Assembly (NCBI GenBank): GCA_964588555.1
Contig: CAZPPT010000013.1
Span: 1 to 42,603 of the forward strand
Length of the DNA: 42,603 nucleotides
Reading direction: 5' to 3'
From: JAGVWJ01 sp964588555
Lineage (GTDB): Archaea > Micrarchaeota > Micrarchaeia > Anstonellales > Bilamarchaeaceae
The first letter of the stretch is position 1. Each line of letters opens with the position of its first letter. The translations under genes and the position numbers were made by a program. Of the stretch, positions 6,957 to 15,843 are shown piece by piece. Below the pieces are notes generated by a model, which ran no database searches, was not told where the DNA came from, and saw nothing but the letters and a program-made list of their open reading frames with translations.

Positions 6957-9644
6957 CTATTGGACGCCTTGCACGACACCCTGTGTGCAGAGTGCTTCCC
7001 TGCATATGCGCGGGCCATTGACGTCTTCAACAAAGCGGCGGTATTTTGCAAGGACGTTTGCCGCATAGTCGCCTCCGGAAACCTTGTCAAAGACGCATTC
7101 ACGGGTAAACCAAATGAAGTCATCCGTACCGATGATGTCCCGACACGACTGCGTCACAAGGGGGAGATTGGGGCAGTTCCATGCAAGCTCATCCCGGCCA
7201 TTTGCATTTATAACTGTACCTTGGGATCCGGTTTGGCCGGGTTGCGGGGGTGCAGGCGTACATGAGGAAGGGGAATGCGAACGCTGAGAATGAAACTTAT
7301 TGACCCAATCCGTATATGGCCCATATCCAAGAACCGAATCGCCCCTGATGCTTCCATGGTAATAGTGAAGCGCAAAATAGTATGCCAATGCATTTTTCTT
7401 GTTATCGTCAAGCGTGCCGGATGCATCGGCAAGCTCGTTTTCATTGTTGCCTACAATTTGTTTTCCCAAGTGAAGGTAATTGCTTAGCTTCGTAGCCCCG
7501 GCACAGATGTTGTGTTCAGGCTGGAACGGGTTAAACTGGCCTTCAGGAACAATGACTACGCCGGTTGCCGGATCCTTAATTTCAACCGCACATTCGCGCG
7601 CAATGGCGCGATCCTCCCGTATCTGCCTGCCCTGGGAATCCTGCTGGAATCGCGTGCCCATGCGCCCGGAAATATCCAGGGACTGCCAACGGCTTGCAGT
7701 TGCCGAATCAATGCCGCCTTCACCTGCATGATACCGATAGGGCGATTCAATGACCTGCATAAGGCCAAAGGCGCAATACCGACTTGGCTGCGCAGGCCGT
7801 GGGTTAATGCCATAATAATTACCGCAGTCAAGGTTTACGCCAAGCGGGTCAAGGTTAACAAGCGAGTTTGTCGGATCATTGGAATAGGTTATGCGGTCAA
7901 AGCCGAATGGATAACAGTTCGAGCCCTGCGGTCCCTGACCTACGGCGCACACGCCCTGGTCTGTTCCGACGTAATTGGGGCTGTTGAAAGAGGCCGAGCC
8001 GCTTTCATGCCAAATAATGGCACGAACCATATAGGGGTCAACATCGTACTGATATGCGTACTTCTCGATCGGGCTACGCCATACGCCGCACCAACTTGGG
8101 TCGCCGCCGCTTGCAACCCCCACATTAAAAGGAAATGTCGTTTCACGGGATGCGCATGTCTCGCACGTAATGCGCTGCTTTCGCGTTTCGCCCGCTGCAT
8201 CGCTGTATGGGATAGGGGGAGCGGTATCGGGGATGATGGGGGAGTTGGCAAAATCGCGTTCCGGGTAAAGTGCCCTGAAATAAACTTCTGCGCTTGTATG
8301 TGCCTGGCAATAAGAACCCTCCTTTTCGGGATAAATGGCAAACGTGCCGCCTGACTGGACGCCTTCCCCTGATTGGAATAATGGGTTTTCAACCTTGTAT
8401 TTATGGCACCAGTTATACCAGCTTTCCTTTGCCTCTTGTGCAGAAAGCTTGCAGCTTGGGCAATTGACCCCGAGGGGATCGACATCCACTTCGTATTGAT
8501 ACGGGGCAACGCCAATAATGCCAGACCTCAAAAAGATGGGCAGATAATAAGAGAAGAAACGGGCATACGCGTTGTTTGGATTTTGTGTTTCGTAGACGTC
8601 GTAACTTGTCCACTCACAACCAGTCGGGCTTGTTTCGATATAAAATGCCATATACGGAACAATGCTTGGCTTACCGTATGTAATTTTTACGTCGTTGGCA
8701 AATTCATATGCTTCACGGTAAATCTTGTCTACAAGTTGGTCCTGCCTGACACCGCCCGCAGCAGTGCAATCAAGCTTTGAGTGCCGCGTATTGATGCCAA
8801 ATGCTACAAGCTTGGTGGCATCGCGTGCACCTGCAGCTTGCGAACCCTCCTCAAAGACCCGCCTAAGCCCGTCCATGTCACCCATCCTAGGGGCAACCGC
8901 GATAATGCAATTGGGGCATGCACGCTTCATTTCAATAAGCTGTGATTGGATATTTGGAACAACGCCCGGCTGATCCGCATCAAAATCAATTTCTGCGGTG
9001 ATGATGACCGGCCCTGAATCCTTGAAGCGTTCTGCAATTTCACGTGCCCGGGCGACATCAATGTTGTTTCCATTACTATATAGGATATAAAGCGGCATCT
9101 TGCCGATGTCAAGAAAACATTCGGCAACCTCGGTTTGAGGAAGGGGATATGACCTTCCGTATGACGTACTTGCAGAACGTGCGTGAAGCCATCGCACAGT
9201 CATGTCAAGCTGGTTTCCACATGCCTGATTTGCCTCACCAAAATCAGCAAATGTTGAACCCTGCCCAATCATAAATGGGCGCACCTGCGCAATTGCGCCA
9301 GACTGAACGCCCTCCAGATTAAATAATGAATTGAGATCTGCACTGGAAGGAAGAAGCCTAAAATCGCACGCATTCCCCCGAAGCGAAACGGATGGCGAAA
9401 ATGCCTGCAATATCCGTCCAAAAAAAGTCGATTGTGAGGTATCGCATACAAAGGAAACGCAGCCGCCTCGCTCGCAGACATTTGCAGTGCCGGTGGCAAG
9501 GTCGGGGTCATGAAGTTGTGGGCGGTTAGCAGCAGTTCGGGTAATGCCGCTTTCGTAAAGTTGGGTGTACCCCTGGATCGAGGAGGCACATCCGGCAATG
9601 AAAAATATAATGAAAACAAGCAATAGTAATACTGTCTGTCTCAT
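6957..9644 (-). CDS. Lipoprotein with C-terminal SLT-type lytic transglycosylase domain
   Basis: 895 aa. The N-terminus is a lipoprotein signal (hydrophobic 5-16, lipobox FIAGC, C19), so the protein should be exported and lipid-anchored. It has many cysteines, suggesting a disulfide-stabilised extracytoplasmic protein. Residues ~180-390 look like a TIM-barrel-type domain (PLYILYSNGNNIDVARA, GPVIITAEIDFD, CIIAVAPRMGD). The C-terminal domain carries the SLT motifs in order: YDVDPYMVRAIIWHESGS (catalytic E547), AFGLMQV (627-631), PEHNICAGATKLSNYL and AYYFALHYYHGS. Such enzymes cleave murein, which archaea lack. A TATA (9674-9684) and GGTG precede the ATG. It lies between the giant-protein gene and the kinase. 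Confidence 0.85.
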   Translation of the reverse strand: MRQTVLLLLVFIIFFIAGCASSIQGYTQLYESGITRTAANRPQLHDPDLATGTANVCERGGCVSFVCDTSQSTFFGRILQAFSPSVSLRGNACDFRLLPSSADLNSLFNLEGVQSGAIAQVRPFMIGQGSTFADFGEANQACGNQLDMTVRWLHARSASTSYGRSYPLPQTEVAECFLDIGKMPLYILYSNGNNIDVARAREIAERFKDSGPVIITAEIDFDADQPGVVPNIQSQLIEMKRACPNCIIAVAPRMGDMDGLRRVFEEGSQAAGARDATKLVAFGINTRHSKLDCTAAGGVRQDQLVDKIYREAYEFANDVKITYGKPSIVPYMAFYIETSPTGCEWTSYDVYETQNPNNAYARFFSYYLPIFLRSGIIGVAPYQYEVDVDPLGVNCPSCKLSAQEAKESWYNWCHKYKVENPLFQSGEGVQSGGTFAIYPEKEGSYCQAHTSAEVYFRALYPERDFANSPIIPDTAPPIPYSDAAGETRKQRITCETCASRETTFPFNVGVASGGDPSWCGVWRSPIEKYAYQYDVDPYMVRAIIWHESGSASFNSPNYVGTDQGVCAVGQGPQGSNCYPFGFDRITYSNDPTNSLVNLDPLGVNLDCGNYYGINPRPAQPSRYCAFGLMQVIESPYRYHAGEGGIDSATASRWQSLDISGRMGTRFQQDSQGRQIREDRAIARECAVEIKDPATGVVIVPEGQFNPFQPEHNICAGATKLSNYLHLGKQIVGNNENELADASGTLDDNKKNALAYYFALHYYHGSIRGDSVLGYGPYTDWVNKFHSQRSHSPSSCTPAPPQPGQTGSQGTVINANGRDELAWNCPNLPLVTQSCRDIIGTDDFIWFTRECVFDKVSGGDYAANVLAKYRRFVEDVNGPRICREALCTQGVVQGVQ

Positions 9645-9703
9645 GCCTTCACCATATATCTATTAATGGGCGTACTTTATAAGGGAATGTCAAAAAGCCA
9701 CCG

Positions 9704-12700
9704 CTATCGCTGCTCGACGCCCCAACTATTCCATGCAGATGCGGCCTTGCCCCAACGTGCCGGGTTGTTAAGACCCGTGTTCTTGTAGCCTGATGCTGCA
9801 TAAATAACCCGTTTGCATCGCTTACATACTGTCCCCATATACCCGCCCGTACCGCATGCTGCGCAGCTCACTGCATAAACGTCGCGGAAGGGCCGCCACA
9901 TGGTACCGGGGAAAATGCCTGCCTTCCATTCCATGCCCCAATGCATATGAGTCTGACCATGTTCATCTTCTGACTTATGAAATGTAAGCGGAACGGGCGC
10001 CACCTTTCTCCAGAAATTCTTAAGTGGGTCAACAAGATTGGTTCGTTCTTCAGTTTTCCTCCTGTTGTTAAACCAGGTTAAGCCCTCCTTAAGCGAAATC
10101 ATGGGTAAACCGGGCGGTCCATGCCATATGAGCATAAATGGGTTAAAAACGCTAAAAACAGGATTACCAAATACGCCAAAGGTCCTTTGTTCCTCCTCCG
10201 ACCGAATCGCCTTTGCCTCTGCCGCCACTTCACGTTTTATAGTACCGACGTGTGCCTGGCGCCGCACATAGGATTCCTCCCTAAAGTATGCTGAAGTCGC
10301 ATTGCTTCGGTATGCAAGGAACTGGGCGGCGGCAGGGTCAAGCTGTAATGTTTGCCGGTAATCATAATATGAAACACCGGGGTTTGCCTCGCCGGTTCTT
10401 GCAACGGCAAATACACCCGTGCGGACAAATGAAAGGTCCTGTGGGCTTACTGAAAGACCCTTACCAAAATCACGGCCTCCTGTATGGGTCCTTACAAGGG
10501 AACTGCCCCATGGTTCTGATATGTCAATCGATTCATTCGTAATGCGCCTCAGAAGCGGGATATGTTTGAAGAAACTCGGGACAAGATTATATTTACTGAC
10601 AAACTTTGGAAGTTCGATTCGCTCAAATGCAGTAAATGGCGAAATGCCGCTAAATGCCTCACGGATACGCGGGGCAGTGTAGTTCCATGGCTTCATGGGA
10701 CTTTCCATAAGATCCCATCGTGAAGGGTTACCCTGTATGGCAATCTGGAATGCACGCGATACAAGTGCATAGGGGATGATTGCAAGGCGTGCAAGGCGCA
10801 TCTGCCAACCGTGCTGCATGTTAAAGAGCGCCCATTCGGCACCTGATGCAAACCGGTTAAAGCCGCTTGAAAATGCATCATCGCCGGAAAGTTCCTTGTG
10901 GCCTGCACCAGTGTATAATGCACGGAGATTTTGACGTATCTTATAGGGGTGTACCGGACCAAAATGGAAAAATGAGCCCCATGCCTGGTGGGCACCAAGG
11001 CTTGTTGACTGCCGCCAGGGGTTTCGGTCTATGACGAAATCCCAGACCTGGTGGTACGCACCATGCGAAAGTGCGACCGCCTCATACGCTGCACGCACCT
11101 TTCCGCGCTGGCCCGCAGGAACGTCGGTTAGGATTGTTTCCCATTCTTCTTGCCTCATCCGTAGGATGTCGTGTGCCATGCGCCATGACTGGAGGCGGTA
11201 ATGTTCAGAAATCGGGCTGATGGAATAGCTCGTATCGTACACTGAGCCACCAGCTGCAAGCGAAACACGTGAAATGGCGTCCCCAATTGAAAGAAGAGCG
11301 TTACGCACTCCTCGAAATACGTGTTCAGCGCCGGTATGAACCCCAAAAATGGTGCCGCGTGCCCAAAAGTTATCTAGACGCGGTAACCAGAACCGGCCCA
11401 TTGCAAACGGCGCAGTATCACGCTTTGAGACGATCTCCAGGTTGCTGTGATCCCAGAAGCGATTCCAGTCATTGGTCTGGTTTGCGTATCTCCAGAGTGC
11501 GCCGTTAAAGATTGCCTCACGCTGGAAATCGTGCGGCGCATCGTTTTTCCACCGGGAAGCTGCATCAATAAATGAGTGCCATGTCCATGTGTTCCCAAGA
11601 ATGTCCGTATGGACACGGTGCGGATCCGGCTCCGATGCAAGCGAGTTCCATGCAAGCTGGAGGCCTAATTGGCCGCGGAGCGTTTCAAACCGCGCTGCCC
11701 GTTCGGGACCGATATGGTCTGCCATGATGCGATTAAATGCATCAAGCTCGCGCTGTTCTTCTGCACGGAGCGCACCGCGTGAAGAAAGCTCCGAGTAGCG
11801 TGCACGCTGATCGCCAGTAAGTACGCTCAGCCGGTCGCCAATAAGTTCGCGAAGTTCATGTTGGAGGTTCCTAAACTGTTTCTGGTCAAACGGCATGAAG
11901 TTTATTTCAACGTTGTTTGGCTCAAAGCGTCGCCATCGTCCCGTGGCCGGGTCGCGAAGCGCAACATACCCGCCTAACACACGGTCAAAATCACTTAAGG
12001 ACATGCCCTTTACATAAGGAACCATGCCGCCTTCGTGAAGCATGACCCAGACCTGCCGGTTCGTGCTTACGTCCCCATAGGTGACGCCTCGCCTCATGTA
12101 AGCATCTAATGTGTCATGATGGGCTTGAAGGCCACGAACCAGTTCGTCACGGTCAAATGAGTGGTTGTATCTACGGTATTGGTCGACTTCGCCGCCATAG
12201 TCACCCCGTGCCCGTGTGCCATCTGCAACCTCATTAGAATATATTGCATGCCCAAGAAGTGCGGACACTTGCGTTGCAAGGTCGCGCACGCGGTTATGGG
12301 TAATCCCATACGTTTCCGGGTTCATGGAGTTAAGGAAATTAATGACGTCCCGTTCGAGTTCCATACGCACCCAAGCGGCACGCGCCTGAGGGCTTCGCGC
12401 CTCAACAACATCCTTCTCTGCCTGGAGCTGAAGATTGCGGACGACACGCCCGTTTTGCCTTAATTCTGCATTTGTAAGTAATGGAAGGCCCTCATCATGC
12501 CGTCTACGGTTTTCAGCTTCGGTATGATCGGTCTGATTTCTGGCTCGAAGGGCAAGGTCGGTATGTTCAAACATTAATGAGTGTCCTGGCAGTCGCCCTG
12601 CAAGAAAAGCAGGTATCTCATGATCGGCAAGTGGGCTAAGGCCTTCGCGTCTCCGCCGTCCATTCTCCTCGTCTATAATCAAATGTGCCTGGGCTTCACG

Positions 12701-15700
12701 TTCAACCATCGCTTCAATTTCTTCGCGTGTAAGCGCAACACGCCTTCGGCGGTTTTGAGCTTCGATTTCGTGTGCAAACTCCTCGCTGTTTCTGATAATG
12801 TGCATCCGGGCAAGATAACCAAGCCGCGCATTCACCGCCTCTTCAGGAGTCCCGTGTTCTGCGTCAAGTTCACGTTCTATATCCGCATTATAAGCAGTAA
12901 TATGACCGCGCCTGAAACGGTTATTTACCCATTGGGCAATGGCAAATGATTCACGCTCATCAGTGCCAAGGGACCAGAACCGTTTTGCATCGAGATGGAA
13001 ATAGCTCTGGTCAGCACCGACCTCCCCGCCGCCTTCAGGCCACCACATTACTTTTCCTGTTTTTGGATCCACGTGGGCTTGCTGGGCATCGTGGGTCATT
13101 CCCCGGTTCTCAAGGAGTTCGTGCGCACCGGAAAATAACCGGCTAAGGCTGCCAAGGTTGTTAAACATCGCTGCCTCAAATTCATGGTGCGAACCTGCTT
13201 CATCAAGCCCAAAGTGTGCGGCTGCTGCCGTGCGCTCTTCATCTGTTTTCGCACCCCGAAGAATCCCCGCAACGTGCCGCCTTCCCTCATCAGTAAGGAA
13301 ATGTTCTGCAAGATAATTAAGTGTACGGCGCTGGATAGCGATAAGCTCCTCGCCGGTATAAACGCCGCCAAATACGGCGTCAGCGATTTCCTGTGCCTGG
13401 CGAAGTGCTTTTGGATCATGCGGATCAAGCGGTATTTTGCCGGAAAGTGCTGCAAGGGGGCCAAGCGTAACGACGCGGTTTGCAACGTCAAGGTACATGC
13501 CAGCAAGACCGTGGCGTAACCCTGCCTGGTCTGAATGAAGGTCATACTCAAAATCGTGGATCATGCGCCTAAAGAGCATTGTCTCAAACTGTTCCTGCGT
13601 CGTAAGGTGTTCCCTTCCGACTGCATACACGCCCCCGTGCGTGCCATTCTGGCGCCGGGAAATATGTTCCTCCAGATACAAAAGTGCTACATGTGCACGC
13701 ATTGTACCGGTAAAGACCCCTGCAGAGATATTCTGAAGGCCATTAAGGGCAGTACGTATATCGTGCGTGTGTGCGCCGTGGTCTTCTGCAAGCTCAAGGA
13801 GCCGGGTAAGGCGGCGATGCAACCGCTGTGCTTCAGTCATATCCGGAAGATGTTCTGCAAAGATTGCACGTACCTGCGCATCAATGTGTGAAAGGCGGTT
13901 GATCTGTTGAGGTGTCAAACCGGCCTCATGAAGGATATCGACTAAGAGAAGCCCACGCAGGTCGCGGTAGCGGGAACGGGCAAGAAGCGTTTCAATGTCA
14001 AGATGGGCGTACTGACCGTACAAGGACGTAAGCGTGGCACGCATAAGGTCGCGATACGCCTCGCCTTCAAGGCGGACAAAATAATCCGCCATCTGGTTAA
14101 GGATCGGTGCCTTGCCGCCGACGATAAGATGATCTGGATGGGCACTTGAAAGGAAAGGATGGCTAGCCACACGTTGCGCAGTAACTGCTACTCGATTACG
14201 TATTCGATCAAATAAACTAAGATCAACACCAGCGGCTCTTGCAGCTTCAGTTCTTTCGGTAGCTCGTGCACCTATCCGATTTATCGCTCGAAGTGGAATA
14301 AATGACCCTGCAATTGCACCTACCATTCGTCCACCAACCCAGGCAGACCGAACCATTGAGTCCGGGATAGCTGGTAGGACATACGAAAGCGTGGTAAATC
14401 GTCCGCCACCGATTGTTTTCCCAAGGAGTGTTTGGTAGACTTGCGTAGGCCAGCTTCGTGCATTTACCGGGTGCCCAGTAAGCGCTTCAAGCTGCTGGTA
14501 CTGCAAAGTGCCGACAACAAATTGTTTTAGGTTACGAAGGAGGAGCCGGTCACGCGCACTTCCCCTGTTTTCCATCTCATTAAGGGTACGCGCAAGAAGC
14601 GTGTGGTCTGCTTCGGTATAGGCATTGATATGCTTTGTTAAAAGCGGGCGGATGTGCTCCACGTTTGCGCCGGGCACAAGCTTGACATAAAGTGCTGCAA
14701 GGCCTTTGGCAAAACCCTGCACCTCACCGACATCGCCGGCCCCAAAGAATTCCTTACGGTCGCCCCATTTAAGGTTGCGCTTCATTGAATCGACCATCGT
14801 GTCGATCCTGCTTTTGTCAGTGGCCGATAAGGCTGCGAGCAACAATGGCGTTTCTGCTTTGAATAATCCTGCAAGGAGCTTGTTCTGGTCCTTTGTCGCT
14901 TTTTTAAGCTCAGTATACCCAAATGGCGCAAGTATCTGCCCACCTGCAACAAGCCCCTTTTTTGGCGCAGGGAGGCGAGGTTGGGCGATATCAAGAAGCG
15001 AAAGCGGGCTTTTGCCGCTAAAGTAAAGCGTTGCAAGAAGAACGCCTAAAAGGGCAGTAAAAAGGACATACGTCCAATACTTTGGGTTGAACGGTGAAAC
15101 GTTTGTGAGGTCGAATTCACCCTTAAGCGCACTGCCAAGCACGCTTATGGAACTGATCTCATCATCGCAGAGGCGCTTTACCTGCTGGCTTGCGCCATAC
15201 GAAGACGGGTTACCTTGCGGGACGGCAGTAAATCGAAAGTCAACGCATTTCTTGTCATATGTGCTTTCTGGAATTGCGCAGCGCGCGTAAAAGGTCCTAT
15301 CTGAAACAAGGACGGTGCGTACCTCCCAGCCGCCGCTGCATGAGGTACGTTGCCATGATGAACCCGAAGTAAGATATTCGACTTGGACAAGTGCGTTTTG
15401 AATTGTTTCTGCATCAGTACTGAAACTCTGCCTAAATGGTTGAGTTGGCAACTGATTTGTCTGGCGGATACGGTTGGTTTCCGCCTCGAGCTGTCGCCGT
15501 CGTTCCTCCTCTGAAGAGAATGGATCCTCAACGTCGGTAGAGGTCTTCTGCACGACGATATTAAAGCCGCGCTCAAGGATCCCACCGTTTGCACCGCGTA
15601 CCGTATAGGGAATGGCGTCCACTTGCGTATCCTCAATTGTTGTAACAAGCCGCTGAACGTTCTGCGCAAAAAATGCCGGCATAATAAGTAAGAGGGCAAT

Positions 15701-15733
15701 AGCTGTAATCCACCAGATACGCGTATTTTGCAT
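9704..15733 (-). CDS. Giant (2009 aa) secreted/membrane-anchored protein of unknown function
   Basis: An uninterrupted 2009-codon gene. Residues 1-23 are a signal peptide (ALLLIMPAFFA) or anchor, followed by a ~195-residue extracytoplasmic part with four cysteines (132, 152, 163, 189), a membrane helix at 219-239, and ~1700 mostly helical, R/E/H-rich residues. Around residues 990-1090 there are three degenerate repeats beginning EAQNRRRR, EENGRRRR and AENRRRHDEG. Near the end is a zinc ribbon CAACGTGGYMGTVCKRC (C1957, C1960, C1970, C1973). No enzyme motif is recognised. A TATA box (15752-15764) lies about 25 nt from the ATG, so the mRNA is likely leaderless. Co-oriented with the SLT lipoprotein and kinase, it may form the scaffold of a surface apparatus (inference). 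Confidence 0.85.
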   Translation of the reverse strand: MQNTRIWWITAIALLLIMPAFFAQNVQRLVTTIEDTQVDAIPYTVRGANGGILERGFNIVVQKTSTDVEDPFSSEEERRRQLEAETNRIRQTNQLPTQPFRQSFSTDAETIQNALVQVEYLTSGSSWQRTSCSGGWEVRTVLVSDRTFYARCAIPESTYDKKCVDFRFTAVPQGNPSSYGASQQVKRLCDDEISSISVLGSALKGEFDLTNVSPFNPKYWTYVLFTALLGVLLATLYFSGKSPLSLLDIAQPRLPAPKKGLVAGGQILAPFGYTELKKATKDQNKLLAGLFKAETPLLLAALSATDKSRIDTMVDSMKRNLKWGDRKEFFGAGDVGEVQGFAKGLAALYVKLVPGANVEHIRPLLTKHINAYTEADHTLLARTLNEMENRGSARDRLLLRNLKQFVVGTLQYQQLEALTGHPVNARSWPTQVYQTLLGKTIGGGRFTTLSYVLPAIPDSMVRSAWVGGRMVGAIAGSFIPLRAINRIGARATERTEAARAAGVDLSLFDRIRNRVAVTAQRVASHPFLSSAHPDHLIVGGKAPILNQMADYFVRLEGEAYRDLMRATLTSLYGQYAHLDIETLLARSRYRDLRGLLLVDILHEAGLTPQQINRLSHIDAQVRAIFAEHLPDMTEAQRLHRRLTRLLELAEDHGAHTHDIRTALNGLQNISAGVFTGTMRAHVALLYLEEHISRRQNGTHGGVYAVGREHLTTQEQFETMLFRRMIHDFEYDLHSDQAGLRHGLAGMYLDVANRVVTLGPLAALSGKIPLDPHDPKALRQAQEIADAVFGGVYTGEELIAIQRRTLNYLAEHFLTDEGRRHVAGILRGAKTDEERTAAAAHFGLDEAGSHHEFEAAMFNNLGSLSRLFSGAHELLENRGMTHDAQQAHVDPKTGKVMWWPEGGGEVGADQSYFHLDAKRFWSLGTDERESFAIAQWVNNRFRRGHITAYNADIERELDAEHGTPEEAVNARLGYLARMHIIRNSEEFAHEIEAQNRRRRVALTREEIEAMVEREAQAHLIIDEENGRRRREGLSPLADHEIPAFLAGRLPGHSLMFEHTDLALRARNQTDHTEAENRRRHDEGLPLLTNAELRQNGRVVRNLQLQAEKDVVEARSPQARAAWVRMELERDVINFLNSMNPETYGITHNRVRDLATQVSALLGHAIYSNEVADGTRARGDYGGEVDQYRRYNHSFDRDELVRGLQAHHDTLDAYMRRGVTYGDVSTNRQVWVMLHEGGMVPYVKGMSLSDFDRVLGGYVALRDPATGRWRRFEPNNVEINFMPFDQKQFRNLQHELRELIGDRLSVLTGDQRARYSELSSRGALRAEEQRELDAFNRIMADHIGPERAARFETLRGQLGLQLAWNSLASEPDPHRVHTDILGNTWTWHSFIDAASRWKNDAPHDFQREAIFNGALWRYANQTNDWNRFWDHSNLEIVSKRDTAPFAMGRFWLPRLDNFWARGTIFGVHTGAEHVFRGVRNALLSIGDAISRVSLAAGGSVYDTSYSISPISEHYRLQSWRMAHDILRMRQEEWETILTDVPAGQRGKVRAAYEAVALSHGAYHQVWDFVIDRNPWRQSTSLGAHQAWGSFFHFGPVHPYKIRQNLRALYTGAGHKELSGDDAFSSGFNRFASGAEWALFNMQHGWQMRLARLAIIPYALVSRAFQIAIQGNPSRWDLMESPMKPWNYTAPRIREAFSGISPFTAFERIELPKFVSKYNLVPSFFKHIPLLRRITNESIDISEPWGSSLVRTHTGGRDFGKGLSVSPQDLSFVRTGVFAVARTGEANPGVSYYDYRQTLQLDPAAAQFLAYRSNATSAYFREESYVRRQAHVGTIKREVAAEAKAIRSEEEQRTFGVFGNPVFSVFNPFMLIWHGPPGLPMISLKEGLTWFNNRRKTEERTNLVDPLKNFWRKVAPVPLTFHKSEDEHGQTHMHWGMEWKAGIFPGTMWRPFRDVYAVSCAACGTGGYMGTVCKRCKRVIYAASGYKNTGLNNPARWGKAASAWNSWGVEQR
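12470..12770 (-). repeat. Degenerate internal repeats in the giant protein
   Basis: Within the giant gene, three segments about 30-55 codons apart begin with E-x-x-N-R-R-R and continue with a Leu-rich turn: EAQNRRRRVALTREEI, EENGRRRREGLSPLADHEIP and AENRRRHDEGLPLLTNAEL. The last two are clearly alike (R-R-x-x-E/D-E-G-L-x-P/L-L), implying an internal duplication in a helical region. Confidence 0.5.
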
Positions 15734-15843
15734 AATTGTAACACGATATTGGCCTTTTTAAATATGCAACCCCGCAGCATGGAATAAAACGACAAAAACG
15801 ACAAAATACGTAGTTTTTTTAATTGAAGCGGATATAAGGGACC
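15734..15843. promoter_or_regulatory. Divergent promoters: giant-protein gene and STAND ATPase
   Basis: The 110-bp gap has two separate TATA boxes: ATTTAAAAAGG on the minus strand (15764-15752) for the giant gene and TTTTTTTAATT (about 15813-15823) on the plus strand for the ATPase. Both lie about 25 nt from their ATG, predicting leaderless transcripts. Between them is a short direct repeat, AACGACAAAAACGACAAAA (15787-15805), which could be an operator. Confidence 0.5.

Noticed and set aside
7512..8354. Long open frame on the plus strand inside the SLT lipoprotein gene
   Set aside because: It is antisense to a gene with a clear signal peptide and SLT motifs, and its protein has no recognisable feature.
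5938..15733. Type IV secretion-like system (VirB1-type SLT with a VirB6-like giant)
   Set aside because: The giant has only one clear membrane helix after the signal and no VirB4/VirD4-type ATPase is in the window.
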